From Gamarada debralockiae (taxonomy: Eukaryota; Ascomycota; Leotiomycetes; Helotiales; Hyphodiscaceae), in the NCBI GenBank assembly GCA_002803225.1, contig NXFV01001545.1:1-64000 (forward strand): a stretch of 64,000 nucleotides of DNA, in the 5' to 3' direction. Of the stretch, positions 33,625 through 45,643 are shown in pieces; within the stretch, counting starts at the first letter, position 1; each line of letters begins with the position of its first letter. The notes beneath the pieces were generated by a model, which saw only the letters and a program-made list of their open reading frames with translations, was not told the origin of the DNA and searched no databases. The position numbers and the translations under genes are program-made.

Positions 33625-35731
33625 GTTGGTAGAACGTGATGACTTCAGAGCTGTGTGGGGTCAGTGGCCGTTGGACAGCGACGGGTAAGTTGCTTTGAGT
33701 ACCTATCGTTTGGGATCTTGAGTGAATATGGGCTTCGTGGATGTTGTAGTAGTTGAGTATGAAGATTTTGAAGAATCTCGATATGGTGGTGCTGTAGTAC
33801 CATAAATACCATGCTGAAGCCTGAAAATTCACGTAAGTTAGCAAATTTAGGCAGAGATTAGCGGACTCCGGCAGGTATCGGACTCCGGGCAATCCTTCGG
33901 CTCGAAGCGAAGTCGCTTGGCAGAGTACTACAGTACTCAACGACTATCCTTTTCCGCTTGCGGCCAGGAACACCTCTCGCCTAATTCTAAGGCGTTAAAA
34001 AGTCGCTGCCTTTCCAGTTTTACCACAAACTGTCCTCTTATTATAAAACAATATAAACTTGCTAAGCTTCGAATCCAGAGGGTAGTAAAGTATACCCCAT
34101 GAGCAAACTGACTTTAATATATTTTGTGGCAGCTTATTCGGGGTTGAAGTGGGCAGAATTTTGGCGATCGAGACACGTTCCTGGCAGTAGCAGAAAGGAT
34201 ATTTCTCAAACTACCTATCTATGCCACCCTTTAATACTCGTCTCCAACCACTCTCATACGGATCCGGTGTCTGAAGTGGCCAAACAGCCCATAAATCCGG
34301 TCGGTCTATATCTGCTGTAAATGGTGGACTCTTCTCCTACTCCCGATACAAGGATTGCCATGACTGCTTGAAGGGAGAGTCCACGCCCGTCCGGGGTTAG
34401 AGATTGATATTTGAAAGGGATCTCTAGGTTGCATGTAGCCCCAAGGATATCCGTACACCTCGTTGGTTAGAAGTTTGATTTTCAACAAGATTAATTTTCG
34501 AATTTTGCAGTTTTCTTGGATTACCAGTACTTGTGTAGTAAGCTGTGGGAAGAATTCGCCGGTTTTATAGGAGGGTTTCAGCGATTCACAGTTTGAATGA
34601 ATAGCTCAAGAATCAACGAACATTTGGAGATGATTGATGATTCGCCGTTTATGACAGTGAGAGGATATGCCGCTCTGAAATGTGGAACCCCAGTCAAATA
34701 CGTGGAACACGTTGGTCTTCGTCTTCGCACTAGGACTGCTCCCATATCCTGTTCTGTCACATTATGCCAGGAGCTCTTCAGGAGAGCTCAATTCGTCACT
34801 TTCTCGTTTTGCCTTCAAGCCTAGTATAGTGCTCCTTCAACCAACAGTCTGACATAAATGCATGAATAAAGAGGTAGAAAGGCATTTTGGAGCGCTGCTG
34901 TCAAATTTTGATGCGAAAAGATCTTATGTTGGCTCTCAACATATGTGTCCAAGTCGCAGAATACTGGTAGAGGTAGTTAATGATAGCCATGGAGAGTGTA
35001 GCTGCTTGATCCAAGTCATTTAGCTTTGCGCTATTTCGTGGGAACGGTAGGATAAATGGAAGCGGCTCTTTTTCGGACGAAACATTCTGAAATAAACAGG
35101 ATAGCAAGAAAGCACAGGTCGTCAAAAAGTTGAATGTGTGGTGGCATTGGGTTCCAAGGATTTTATCCGATTGAGTTACCCAGTAACTTTTCTAAATAGG
35201 GTTTGGCATGGCCGTTGAGACATGATTTGATTGATGCGAAAGGACTGTTATTTGGAATGAAGAATTTGTTGGGATTGAATTTTGGGTCCTTGGTTGCGTG
35301 GGTGGCGATGTCTATGCTCTGCGACCTTTCACGATCTGGGTGCAGCTCAGGAGGAAGACGGGAGAGGTTGACGCTCTTAAAAGGGAGGTGCTGGAGAGGG
35401 TCTATGAGAAGGAGACGCAATAAATGATGAGAGATATGAGGTTGGAGGAATGCGGCGGTGCCGAAAACGACAGTCGGCCGATCAACCAAGTTGATATTTT
35501 TGTATTTGATACCCCTGAAACCCGCGACATGTAGATATGGTTGGGAGATGACATAGTAATGCTCATGAAAAGCTCACATGGAATATGAAAGCTATGTCAA
35601 TTCGTTCCCGGTGATTCCTGTGACAAAGACGGAGCCTCAGGACAATGGCGTATCTAAAACCACGAAAGAGAAGCAGAGAAAACAGCCCATCAAAATATTA
35701 TCTGGAGTCCCATTAATCCTTCGTGCTGGGT
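33625..35731. other. Gene-free stretch
   Basis: 2.1 kb between the DUF4267 gene and the metallo-beta-lactamase gene's 3' end. Only short ORFs without motifs are present. No repeat or RNA gene was identified. Confidence 0.45.
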
Positions 35732-36820
35732 TCAAAACGACAACCTATGCCCAACAGAGCAAGGTACCAAACGCCCAGGCATCTCCCTCTCAATCTCGAA
35801 CTTCACCCTCCACCCTGAACAATGACCCGGCAACAAGACCTTCGGGTTCAGCGCCTTCAAATCTCTGACAGTATCCTTCACTTTCACGTCATCGTTCGCA
35901 GCAAGGTGATATCCTCCAACCACAGCATGAAGTGGTACTTTTCCTCCCAGTAAATTAACCGACTCCTTCGAAGCGTTGACTACACCTCTGTGGCTGCAAC
36001 CTGTGAACATGACAATTCCCTTCCCCTTCACATTTACCATCAAGAACCTTTCATCCGCAATCTCGGCATCTTTCTCCCACCTCCCCTTATCGGAATAATA
36101 CTGAAGCCCATTCACAAGGCCCGTTTCATAAGGTGTGATACCAGGTATGTATCCGGAAATCAGGAACGTGTTGTCAAGCACAGTGTGTGCCTCCGAGCTT
36201 CTATTTATGGTAGCGCCTGCGGATTCAATTTCATCCCAAGTGGGGTCAGCTGGGAAGGATATCGGCTCGCCTTTCAAGACGAAGCCGCGATAGTCGGGAC
36301 GAGTGGGATGCAGGTCGACGATCACGGGTTTGGAGGGAGTTTGAAGAGACAATTTGGCGGAGGAAATCATCTTGATGGCTCGAAGCATACCACCCGAATG
36401 ATCGCGATGCCAATGTGAGAGATGAATCATCTCAATTGAAGCCAGATCTATGCCTAATCTTTTTGCGTTGCGCTCCCATGCATCGTCCTCCGGTCCTGTG
36501 TCGAAGAGTAGCGTATGTTTGACATTTCCTTTCGTGGCTGTCTAACAATTTCTCATTAGTTACATCTTCTGGAGTGCACTAGGTAGTCTTACAAGCATAA
36601 TGGATAGACCATGCGCACCGCAACAGACTTCCTCCATGGCGAGCTCTTTCTTCACCTCGCCACGTGACTGCACATTGGCTGACAGGCTCACTCCTACATC
36701 ATCCCATTTCCCGCCGACTTTGAGGGTGTCCTGCTTGACCCAAGACATTAAGTCGAGGTCATTGTCGATTACCACGATGGCTTCAAGGCTGTCGACCTCG
36801 GCTAGGCTGGAGGGGTCCAT
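35732..36820 (-). CDS. Metallo-beta-lactamase-fold hydrolase
   Basis: CDS 36820-36593 and 36541-35732 (51-bp intron gtaaga...gttag), 345 residues. The metal-binding motif is HLSHWHRDHSGG, the HxHxDH form with Trp/Arg at intermediate positions. Before it comes KHTLLFDTGPEDDAW and after it FTGCSHRGVVNA, AVVGGYHLA and LLPGHCSGW, which supply the remaining ligands. The order resembles the 7,8-dihydropterin-6-methyl-4-(ribofuranosyl)aminobenzene phosphate synthase-like branch of the superfamily. Eukaryotic members are of unknown substrate. No signal peptide is seen, so it is probably cytosolic. It diverges from DPH1 across about 640 bp. Confidence 0.9.
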
Positions 36821-37459
36821 GGCTGTATGATTCCCGAAGATTGATATCGAGATAAATGTGAGCTTTGAGGATAGATATAAGAAAGTGAAAGATGGATCTC
36901 TGCTATGATGTTGAGAGGAGCTATTGGGCTACAGCTTCGCCCTGTCTTGCAGAGGACAGGAGGAGGTCCCGAAGGAAAGCTTACTATTCAAGTGATCCTA
37001 TGGTGGCCGGCTCGGACAGTTCGGTCCAAGGGACACACTTGTCATTCGGCAGTTCGCAGTTCGCAACGTCAACGCCTTTCTTGCTGCCAAGGTTGGCGAC
37101 GTGATGAGAAGGCATGCGTAAAAGGTGCATCAGTGTACGGATTGAAACCAAGACAAGTGCCGTTCATGATTGGAAATATTGGTAAGGAAGCTTACGAGTG
37201 AAGAATAGGAGGGGATGAGGAACTCGAAATATTGGAGTAAGCGGAGGCCACAGCTGAGCTTTGAAGTCACTCAGTAGGTAATTTTCTCCAATTATGGAAA
37301 ATACGGGATTTTTTGAAGTGAATTGTGACAAGGGAAAGTTGACATAAGGGTGCGAAATTAAATTTGCGAGGCAGGTAACTATCAACATCGCGGGGTAATT
37401 TGTAGGAAAAAGTTGTTGTCAACCAACTATTGCCTCTCACCTCCCCAAGATCATTCAAA

Positions 37460-38851
37460 ATGGAGGACGATCGAGCTCAAGTCGACTTGGGAATAGCTGC
37501 AGATATAGAAGAGAGGCATGAAGCCGCAGCACAAAGACAGCCGAAGAAGCGATTCGTTGGCAGGAGGCAAGCTGCAGAGGTAGCGTCGAGGAACGGCGCA
37601 AACACGTCTGTTGAAGACAGCGGCGCGGTCACAAGTATTTCTACTCCAAACGAAGGCCTTTTCGTATGCTGACACTACCAACTAGTCTCGACTCCGCGAA
37701 GAACTCCACGAACCCTCAACCAAGTTCCTCCCGAAATCCTGAACGATCCAGACATCAACGCCGCAATCGCCCTCCTCCCTTCGAACTACTCCTTTGAAAT
37801 ACACAAGACCATCCACCGCATACGAACAAATGGATCAAAGAAGGTCGCTCTGCAGATGCCAGAAGGTCTGCTACTTTTCGCGACCACCATCTCAGACATC
37901 CTCACCCAATTCTGCCCTGGAATCGAAACACTCATAATGGGAGATGTAACGTATGGAGCGTGCTGCATTGACGACTATACTGCGCGGGCCCTTGGCTGTG
38001 ATCTGTTGGTACATTACGCACATTCGTGTCTGATCCCAGTAGATGTTACGAAGATCAAAACACTCTACGTATTCGTCGACATAAGTATTGACACCACACA
38101 TCTGCTGGCTACACTGGAGAAGAATTTCTCTCCCGGAAAGACAATCGCTATGGTCGGGACGATTCAATTCAACGCCACATTACACGGCGTGCGAGCACCA
38201 TTGGAGAAAGCAGGATACAATATATTGATTCCGCAGATCGCCCCCCTGAGCAAAGGGGAGATTCTTGGATGCACATCACCACGATTGACATCCACAGATG
38301 GCGTTGATATAATTCTCTATCTGGGGGACGGACGATTCCACCTCGAAAGCGCAATGATACACAACCCTGATATCCCAGCCTACCGCTACGACCCCTATTC
38401 CCGAAAGCTCACGCGTGAGAGCTACGACCACAAAGAAATGCACATGCTACGCCGCGAAGCCATCACCTCTGCGAAGTCAGCGAAAAAATGGGGCCTCATC
38501 CTAGGCTCCTTAGGCCGACAAGGAAATCCACACACCATGAACCTGATCGAACAAAAACTCGGAGCGCAAGGCATTCCATACATAAATTTGTTGCTGAGCG
38601 AGATCTTCCCGGGGAAGTTGGCGATGATGGACGATGTGGAGTGCTGGGTTCAGGTTGCGTGTCCGCGACTTAGTATTGATTGGGGGTATGCTTTTCCGCG
38701 GCCGTTGTTGACGCCGTATGAGGCGCTGATTGTGCTGGGGCAGAAGGACGACTGGGCGATGGCGAATGGTGGGGTTTATCCGATGGATTACTATGGGAAG
38801 GAGGGTTTGGGGAGGACGAAGGATTCGAGGGTAATTGCAACCAAGGGATGA
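37460..38851 (+). CDS. DPH1: Diphthamide biosynthesis protein 1 (3-amino-3-carboxypropyltransferase subunit)
   Basis: CDS 37460-37634 and 37686-38851 (51-bp intron gtattt...aactag), 446 residues. Conserved blocks are [58 protein letters not shown] with the first cluster Cys, [23 protein letters not shown], then [13 protein letters not shown] and [14 protein letters not shown] with further Cys ligands. Dph1 with Dph2 forms a radical-SAM-like [4Fe-4S] enzyme that moves the aminocarboxypropyl group of SAM to a His of elongation factor 2, the first step of diphthamide synthesis. The N-terminus ([21 protein letters not shown]) is poorly conserved, as usual. The length matches fungal orthologues. 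Confidence 0.96.
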
Positions 38852-40087
38852 AATCTCCAGTGGGGTCGACCATCCATTGTTTCCTGATTCAGATCAGTCA
38901 AGCTTGCAATGGGGACGATGGAGAGGACTCACGACATGGTTGCTATCACCGAGGCTTTTGGTCTATTCAAAGTTGAATGGTCAAAAATCCTAGGGTAGTA
39001 AGAAAGTCGGGTAGGGAATCTGGATGTGAGAAGCGGCGAGCTGTCAGAACGGCCGATTAGAACCCTCCTCTCGCAGCACAACTCTGGATTAAGCTGGATC
39101 GATTAATGAGGAGAGGTACTGTATTTGTATATATAGTACAAGCTTAGGAGTGACATGTCGGGGTCCTTCACCGAGACAAAGCCCAATCACCGAATATCAC
39201 GTGTTTCTCCACGTTTCCCTCGCCCTTCACTCATTCGTCGTGTGGTCTATAGGCTATTCGAGTTGCGGGGTACAGAAGTGCTATGCTTCTTGAAGTTCTT
39301 CTGGCTCAAGCCTATTGACTAGTGGGGCCTTTTACTAAGGCTCATATGATCTCAATGTTGTCCTTGTTGAGAAACGCCAACTAGCAGGGTCTGCACCCTT
39401 TTACAACAATACTCTCATTACAAGAATGTGGGTCGAGCATCAAAAAGCCAGAGAGATGCTACCAGGAAATACAACCGGGAATTCAGTTATTGAAGTGGAG
39501 TAAGCGATTTGAATTCCAACCAAGCACCCTTCAATCAAACACTGAAGGCAGAAGAGTGCAGAAAAGTCTGGGGAATCTTTTTAATGAATTATTATCGCCG
39601 ATACTCTGGATGGCCTATAATCTTAAGCCACGGTTGTAGCTTCGTTCTCGATGTGATTTCTTTGTCGGTATTTTCACGACAGTCATGGATTTAGAGACCA
39701 CTCGGCAGAGTCACAGACATTGACTGCCGGGCCTGGGAATGGGACGCGCCGGTCCGAGAGGAGGAGATACCGATGCTAAATGACATTGCAAGTGGTTTTG
39801 GAAGAAGAAATGTTTGCGCCGTCCATGTTCTACTGAGATGGACTCCTTTTCCTGTTATAGCATGAGAGTGAATTGCCGCTCCAGTGCTGCGAAGGTTTTC
39901 GGGGTGAAGGACCATTCATTGTTGTCCAACATCATTAATATAATCCGGCATGTCCATTTCTATCTAAGTCATGACAATGGTGGTGATCTAGGGAAGGCGT
40001 TATCTAACTATATTACGATCAACAATCCCGATTCTATTCTCAAACAATCTATCACTATCAATCACGGCCACGCTTTTATCAAGCTCA
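38852..40087. other. Intergenic, nothing recognised
   Basis: 1.2 kb between the converging 3' ends of DPH1 and the GPI-protein gene. No ORF, repeat or RNA gene is supported. Confidence 0.5.
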
Positions 40088-40934
40088 TTACAACAACCCA
40101 ATCGCAGCAACAAGTGCACCGGCCACGACACCCATCCAAGGCACAACGGCGGCCTGAGCAGCCGCACTGTTGGCAACGGAAGTCCCTGAGCTCACTGCCT
40201 GAGACGCCCTCGGATTCCCAGAACTCGCAGCATTGCTAGCAACGCTCAAAGCCGAAGACACGACGCTGGAAGCAGTAGATGTTGCCCCAGAACCAGCAGT
40301 AGATCCCTCTTGAGCGGCGCTACTTGCCACAGATTGTGCTGAACTGACGACGGAAGAAGCTAGAATTTCGAAAGTTAGCAATCTTTCAATTGAGGAAGAT
40401 TTGAGGAATACATGCCTTCTGCTGTTGCGAACGATGCTACAGACCCAGCGTATGAATCGGCGCTTAAAGCACTAGAAGTCTTGGAGTTAGCATAGCTTCA
40501 TGAGGGAAGGGACTGAGCTGAAAGGGATTTCAGGGGTTCAGAGTCGCTTTTTCGGAGTGACCTCTTGAAGTGTGACAGAATAGGAGATAAATCCCTCGAG
40601 CATTTGCTCACATTGATGCTGCGGCAGATGTGTATGGACTTGCCACTGCGGTGCCGTATTGCTCAGCAGAGGAAGCTACTGATTTGGCAAAGGATGTCGC
40701 AGAGTTGACGATAGACTGCCAACCCTGAGGAGAGCGTTTGCCGTATTCATTTTCGTATTTTGAGACGAGTGCTTGAGCAGACTCAATCGCTGCTGCAGTG
40801 CCCATTTCGGCGTTGTGGACGGATTCTTTCCAGTCTTGGCATTTCTGTTTCAAGGCGTTGGATTCCCAGGAGAAGAAGGAGGCCGATGTTGTGGTGGCGA
40901 GGAGGGAGAGGAGTGTGAGTTGTGTAAGTTGCAT
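40088..40934 (-). CDS. Small Ala/Ser-rich GPI-anchored secreted protein
   Basis: Exons 40934-40612, 40471-40416 and 40359-40088, 216 residues. The second intron has a GC donor (gcatgt...ttctag), supported by phase and by continuity of Ala/Ser composition (ATAE-ASSVVSSAQ). A signal peptide (MQLTQLTLLSLLATTTSA) is followed by FFSWESNALKQKCQDWKESV with one Cys. A long low-complexity region follows with repeated SAVSVASSA-like units (SSVVSSAQSVASSAAQ, SSVVSSALSVASNAA). The C-terminal hydrophobic segment VVPWMGVVAGALVAAIGLL fits a GPI-anchor signal. It is likely a wall or plasma-membrane surface protein with heavy O-glycosylation. No enzymatic motif is seen. An upstream in-frame start is possible but would bury the signal peptide. 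Confidence 0.78.
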
Positions 40935-43900
40935 GATGGCGGTTTTTGCGATTGTGGAGACGGATTGGATAAGGAGTATGATGAAGCTTGAAGGTAAGTG
41001 GGTACCAATTGGTATCAATTCTGAAGCGGAAGATGAAGTCAATCAAAGGCCCATATCACGATACAGAGACAGGAGGCTTATATCATTTCTCCAAAGGCTT
41101 GAGGGAGGCTCAGACGTAGGTGACAGTAGCGGAAGAGCCATTTGGTACGAATCTAGAGACTAGCTGTGTCTCTGAAACGCTGTTCATCATGATAAACAAC
41201 GGCCATTCAGATGTCAAAAGGAATGTTCCTGCAACAATTGCAGCCCAGCTCAACTCAAAATTCAGAATAAACACGGGTTGTCAACAAGTCAGAGGTGCCA
41301 GCGGCCTAGGGATGCTTTTTGTCATTTCGAAGAAGGAAGATTATGCGTAGCAAAGATCATGTACCGATAGCTTCCAACAGCTTTGATGATTGGTGAGATC
41401 AAAGTGTCAGGCCTCAGGAGGAAGTATCTCCATCATATTTAGGAGCAAACCCCCGTAATTCTACGATGAGAAGTCGCAGGGCAAGGATATTTTATACGAA
41501 GTGCTCAAGACGCACCCGATTGAGAGACTTTTCCAAGAATCCCAGCACAATTCGCAAGGCAAGGATATTTTTATACGAAGTGCTCAAGACGCACCCAATT
41601 GAGAGACTTCTCGACTGCGATGCTGACATTTACAACAGGTCGCGCCACTTCGCAGTTGCAGCAATTTCCGACATGCCTTCGTATGAATGGACACGTACAT
41701 TCTACAGAGTACTTCGCATCATGTTCAAATGTGTGGTCCGTGTAAATGGGTCGGAACTTTGGAAGTGATCCCCGGAACCTACATGGAAAAGGACAAGTGA
41801 GTCTTGGGTCTGAAAATGGGCTTATAGTAAGCAAAACGCAGATCTCGACCTATCGCAGGGAGTGTCTATGGACGAATCTCAAGAAAGATTTTATGGAAAT
41901 AAATGATGCAGGCACACCTCCGAGTACTTCGCAAACCACAGACTTAAAAAGGGTAATGATGACAGCACAGAGATCTTGCTGAAAAGTGATCGTCGTGAGG
42001 CTACTCAAGCTCGGCCCACTCGGGCGATTTTGTCAGATCTTTGGCCAGGTACTTTTCGGAAAACGCAAGGTTTAAGTCATAGGCCGATCGATTCCTCTAG
42101 AAAGGCGCGTTGCGCCAACCAGACGAGTCTTGGAAAAAGTTTGAAAAATATTGAAAAATTCCGATCCGGAGATCGCTCCTAAGCAGTACTACCCGATTGC
42201 GGTTGAGCTTAATCTGACCGCCGAATTTTCATGGAAGAGCTTTCACAGCCATCGGGGGCTCGAAAGCGTATCACGCAAAGGCCTAAGTCTATCAGTCAGT
42301 TACTGCTTAATGATGTATCAGGAGCCCACGGTGGGCTCAATAAAGTTATCCTAAACAAGATCTCCAAGATCTGCGTTTAGCCGCATTTGATCAAAGCTTA
42401 TGTCGATCATCCTGAACGCGCAGGACGACGGGGATCCTCAGCTCCTAGTCGTGAAGCAGGGTCCAGCCATGCTCTCGGAAGAACAGGGCCTCATCGTCTA
42501 AGCTACTGCAAGCGAGAGTTTCCAAGAAGTTTGTTGGAGGTTGATGGCGGCGGTCAAGGTGTTCACACATGGGTCGCAATTTCTATCCCAAATTCGGCGA
42601 CACCCCTAAACGGTGAAGCTTCCGGAGCTGCGAGAGCTGTTAAATACTCCGAAGCCTCTTCAGGCAAAGGGAGATGCGGCATGTGAGCTGCCGGATTCTC
42701 CAGGACCTCCTCAAGCACCGGGAGATGCGGCGTGGGAGCTGCCGAAGAAGACTGGATTGGGAAAAGCGTGAGATGATGGAGAGGGTTCCTCGGTGTTCTA
42801 TCTCAACGATACCAGTCGGGAGATAAAGACAGATGATATCTCGGACTAACAGCGAAAGCTTGCTCTCTTGGCTATTCGGAGACAGTGGGCTAGGAATGCC
42901 GACAGTTATGGAGAGGACAGACGACTTCCAAGTAATGTTGCGGCATGTGAAGACTACAATAATGGTACAAAAGTTCCTGGAGTATCTCAAGGCGAACTCG
43001 GAAGCGATTTCAAAGGTCGGCTTCGTTCCAAAGCACATCTTCTGGGCTTCGTTGATTAATCCTTCAAGAATGACCAAAACATTCTCAGTTTGAGATTCCA
43101 AAGTTTCCATTGTTCTGCTATCACGGACAAATAGCCTCCGAGCCTAGCCAACTGTAGTCCTCTCTACCAGGAAAGTTGGTGCCTTCATCAATAGTTTCAG
43201 TTATTGCCGCCAAAGTGCTCCGCGGCTGTAGTTTCTCCTTGAGCGCTATAGCTCATTTCAGTTCAGAGCCCGAAACGCAGTTGTCTGAGAGGTTTACCTT
43301 CATTGGTCATACAGAGTGCAGCCGTGAGAACTTCAAAGTTACGCCATTCCGGCGAAAATTCCAGCGTCAATTGTGACGACGATTCTCGTAAAAGCGATGT
43401 CTTCTCCCGTTTCATACTATATATAAAGAGTAAAGCTTGTTGTATTGCTCCGGAGGAAATTTGAACCGCTGATATTAAACGACTGGTCAGTTCCAAGAAA
43501 GTTGCTGACGAGATGGAGATGGTGGGGAGGGATCCTATACCCATTGATCACGTCAGTCCTTCGGCATAACTGAGGACACTTATCGGCTCATTCCGCAGTA
43601 AACAGGTCATCTGATCTGAGATCAGTACAAGGGAGAGCAAGCAAGTATACAAAGTACTTCCTTTGGTAGCAAAATCTGTCAAAGCGTCGAGCTCAGTAGA
43701 ACTGCTCACAGTGCCGGAATCGGTTAGCAGGAACCGAGTTACAAGTATTTCTACAGGAATGCCCTCTTGGCGCAAAGAATTATGCGAGGAAGGGCCTTGA
43801 AGTTCGTCCAAAGCCCCATTCACACCACCTGAAGAATTGATGCCCGCCCTTTGTGCAGAAAGATCCCCAGATAGGCCGCTATCATCGACTTGGTCGTCTT

Positions 43901-45643
43901 TTGTTCGCCGGAGGTGCTGCACATTATATAAGCAGGAGTTTCTAGTATATCAGTCAGTTTATGGTGCATCGTGAAGCCAGGGATGAAGAGAATGGCCCAG
44001 GCATCTGTTCATCGAGAATTGTCTCCTGTGATAATTGCTTCCTCTGCACAAACAGGCTCATCTTCGCTGGCGGGACAGGACGCCCATTGACAGTGAACTC
44101 ACTCTCTTTCGTCTTCGAGTATCCGCTTGAGTTGTTTCCGGCGCATGACTTTCATGTGTTCTTCTCGAGTTTCCGGGCATCGATTTTGCGTTTGTATTAC
44201 CGCTCCCTGAGATCGCATAACTGTCAGAATATCTTTGGCTCGGGCAGTCTCCAAGGGGTAATGACATTAACCTACGTTGCATGGAAGCGATATCGAGACG
44301 TCATCTCGGCCCTCGCTTCTGGCAATATTGTGTCTTCCACAACATACAGCTGAATGAACCGCTCTCAGTGTGCTTCACATTCCGCGAGAGTACGCCCCCG
44401 AGACGCCGAGACGGTGGGCCGAGGAGAAATTGTCGATGATATCTCACTTGGGGGTTCTATAGCATATATGCCACATTGGAAAGCCATTGAATGGCTTGCT
44501 GAAGTACTGAATGTGTTTGAATGAAGTGCCTTGTTGGGGGTAGTCGCACACACAGATGCTGAACTTCTGAAGGAAGTCGATACGTTTGTGTAGGCTTCAG
44601 AAACCACAGCCTTGCGTTCACCTCGGTGATCCTTTTAGAAGCGAGATAGCTGCAAGGTACTTTTGGATTGACCTGGGTCCGTGATGTAGGCTTGCAGTTG
44701 GCTGCAGAGCATCCAATCCGACGGAGAGCCTTGCACAGGGAATGATGCACACCAAAGACGGTGATGAGAAACAAACAGCATTCTCTTACTGCTAAAATGC
44801 TCGTAGAGAAGAGTAACTTGATGTGTACAGTCCTATGAAGAGATTCAAAGTAGACGTACGAAGACACTGCTCAGGATTTCTGAATACAGAGTGGCGCCGC
44901 GAACACACTGCAAGGAATACTGTGCCGGTAGAAGGTGAGTGAAAAAGACCTTCTACTCACCCTTACTGGTCATTTCGAACCGTAGATATGTCGTTGAAAA
45001 AGTGAAGCAAAAAGATCTTTAAGAGTTCGTGCAGCGGTATACCACGTGACGTCGCAGATCGTTCCTTTCTTGAAATTCGCTGTGGCACAGAACTCAGCGC
45101 GCAACCAATCATCAAGGCAGAATCGTCAGCACGGTCAAATAGGACCGCGACAGTGGATTCTGTTTCATAGAATTGCTTTTTTTGTACAAGTCACGTCTGC
45201 TGACCGTACCACGACCCGGATTTTCCTCCAGGTTTGCCGAATCATCGGAACTTGAGTTGTCCTAGACCTCGAAGCCTTCCGGTGAGCTAGATTGCGCTGA
45301 CCCCATCAGGCTTACCTCCCCACTCTATGTCGCCTGCACCTGTGACTCGCACTGTCATTTTCAAATCTTCAAGATTGCCTCCTCGACCTCGACGTCGAAT
45401 CCCTCCTCTACCCTAAATACTAGTCGTGAGACACGGACGAGCAATACGGATACTCAGTCCTCGGCAAGGCTGGCAGGAGGAGGGAACGCAATTGCACGCA
45501 GCGGACATACTTTGAAGGATTTCGACGAATACGAACTCGCTGACTACGCTGGCATACAAGCGCAGAAGGAGAGAGAGGCTCAGGATTTACATAGGCAAGC
45601 CAAGAGGGCGGAGAAGATCAACAGGCTTGACGCCGCAGACGAT
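40935..45643. other. 4.7-kb region without an intact gene
   Basis: Many medium-length ORFs occur on both strands but none shows a complete start-to-stop gene or a family motif. One minus-strand frame (43922-43548) and one plus-strand frame (43961-44353) look protein-like but end abruptly. 41473-41608 is a tandem duplication of protein-like sequence, and 42640-42770 contains two similar 'GDAA-x-ELP' units. The region reads as a graveyard of decayed coding DNA. The last ~300 bp includes the SPX-transporter promoter and leader. Confidence 0.45.
41473..41608 (+). repeat. 78-79-bp tandem duplication in a decayed coding fragment
   Basis: Two copies of a block starting tcgca-ggcaaggatattt and containing atacgaagtgctcaagacgc and attgagagactt begin near 41473 and 41552. 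Both translate to LYEVLKTHPIERL, but in different frames because copy 2 carries one extra T in the TTTT run. Beyond it a protein-like frame continues to 41768. The original protein is unknown. Confidence 0.75.

Noticed and set aside
41473..41608. CRISPR-like repeat
   Set aside because: Only two copies, protein-like, in a eukaryotic genome; it is a tandem duplication.
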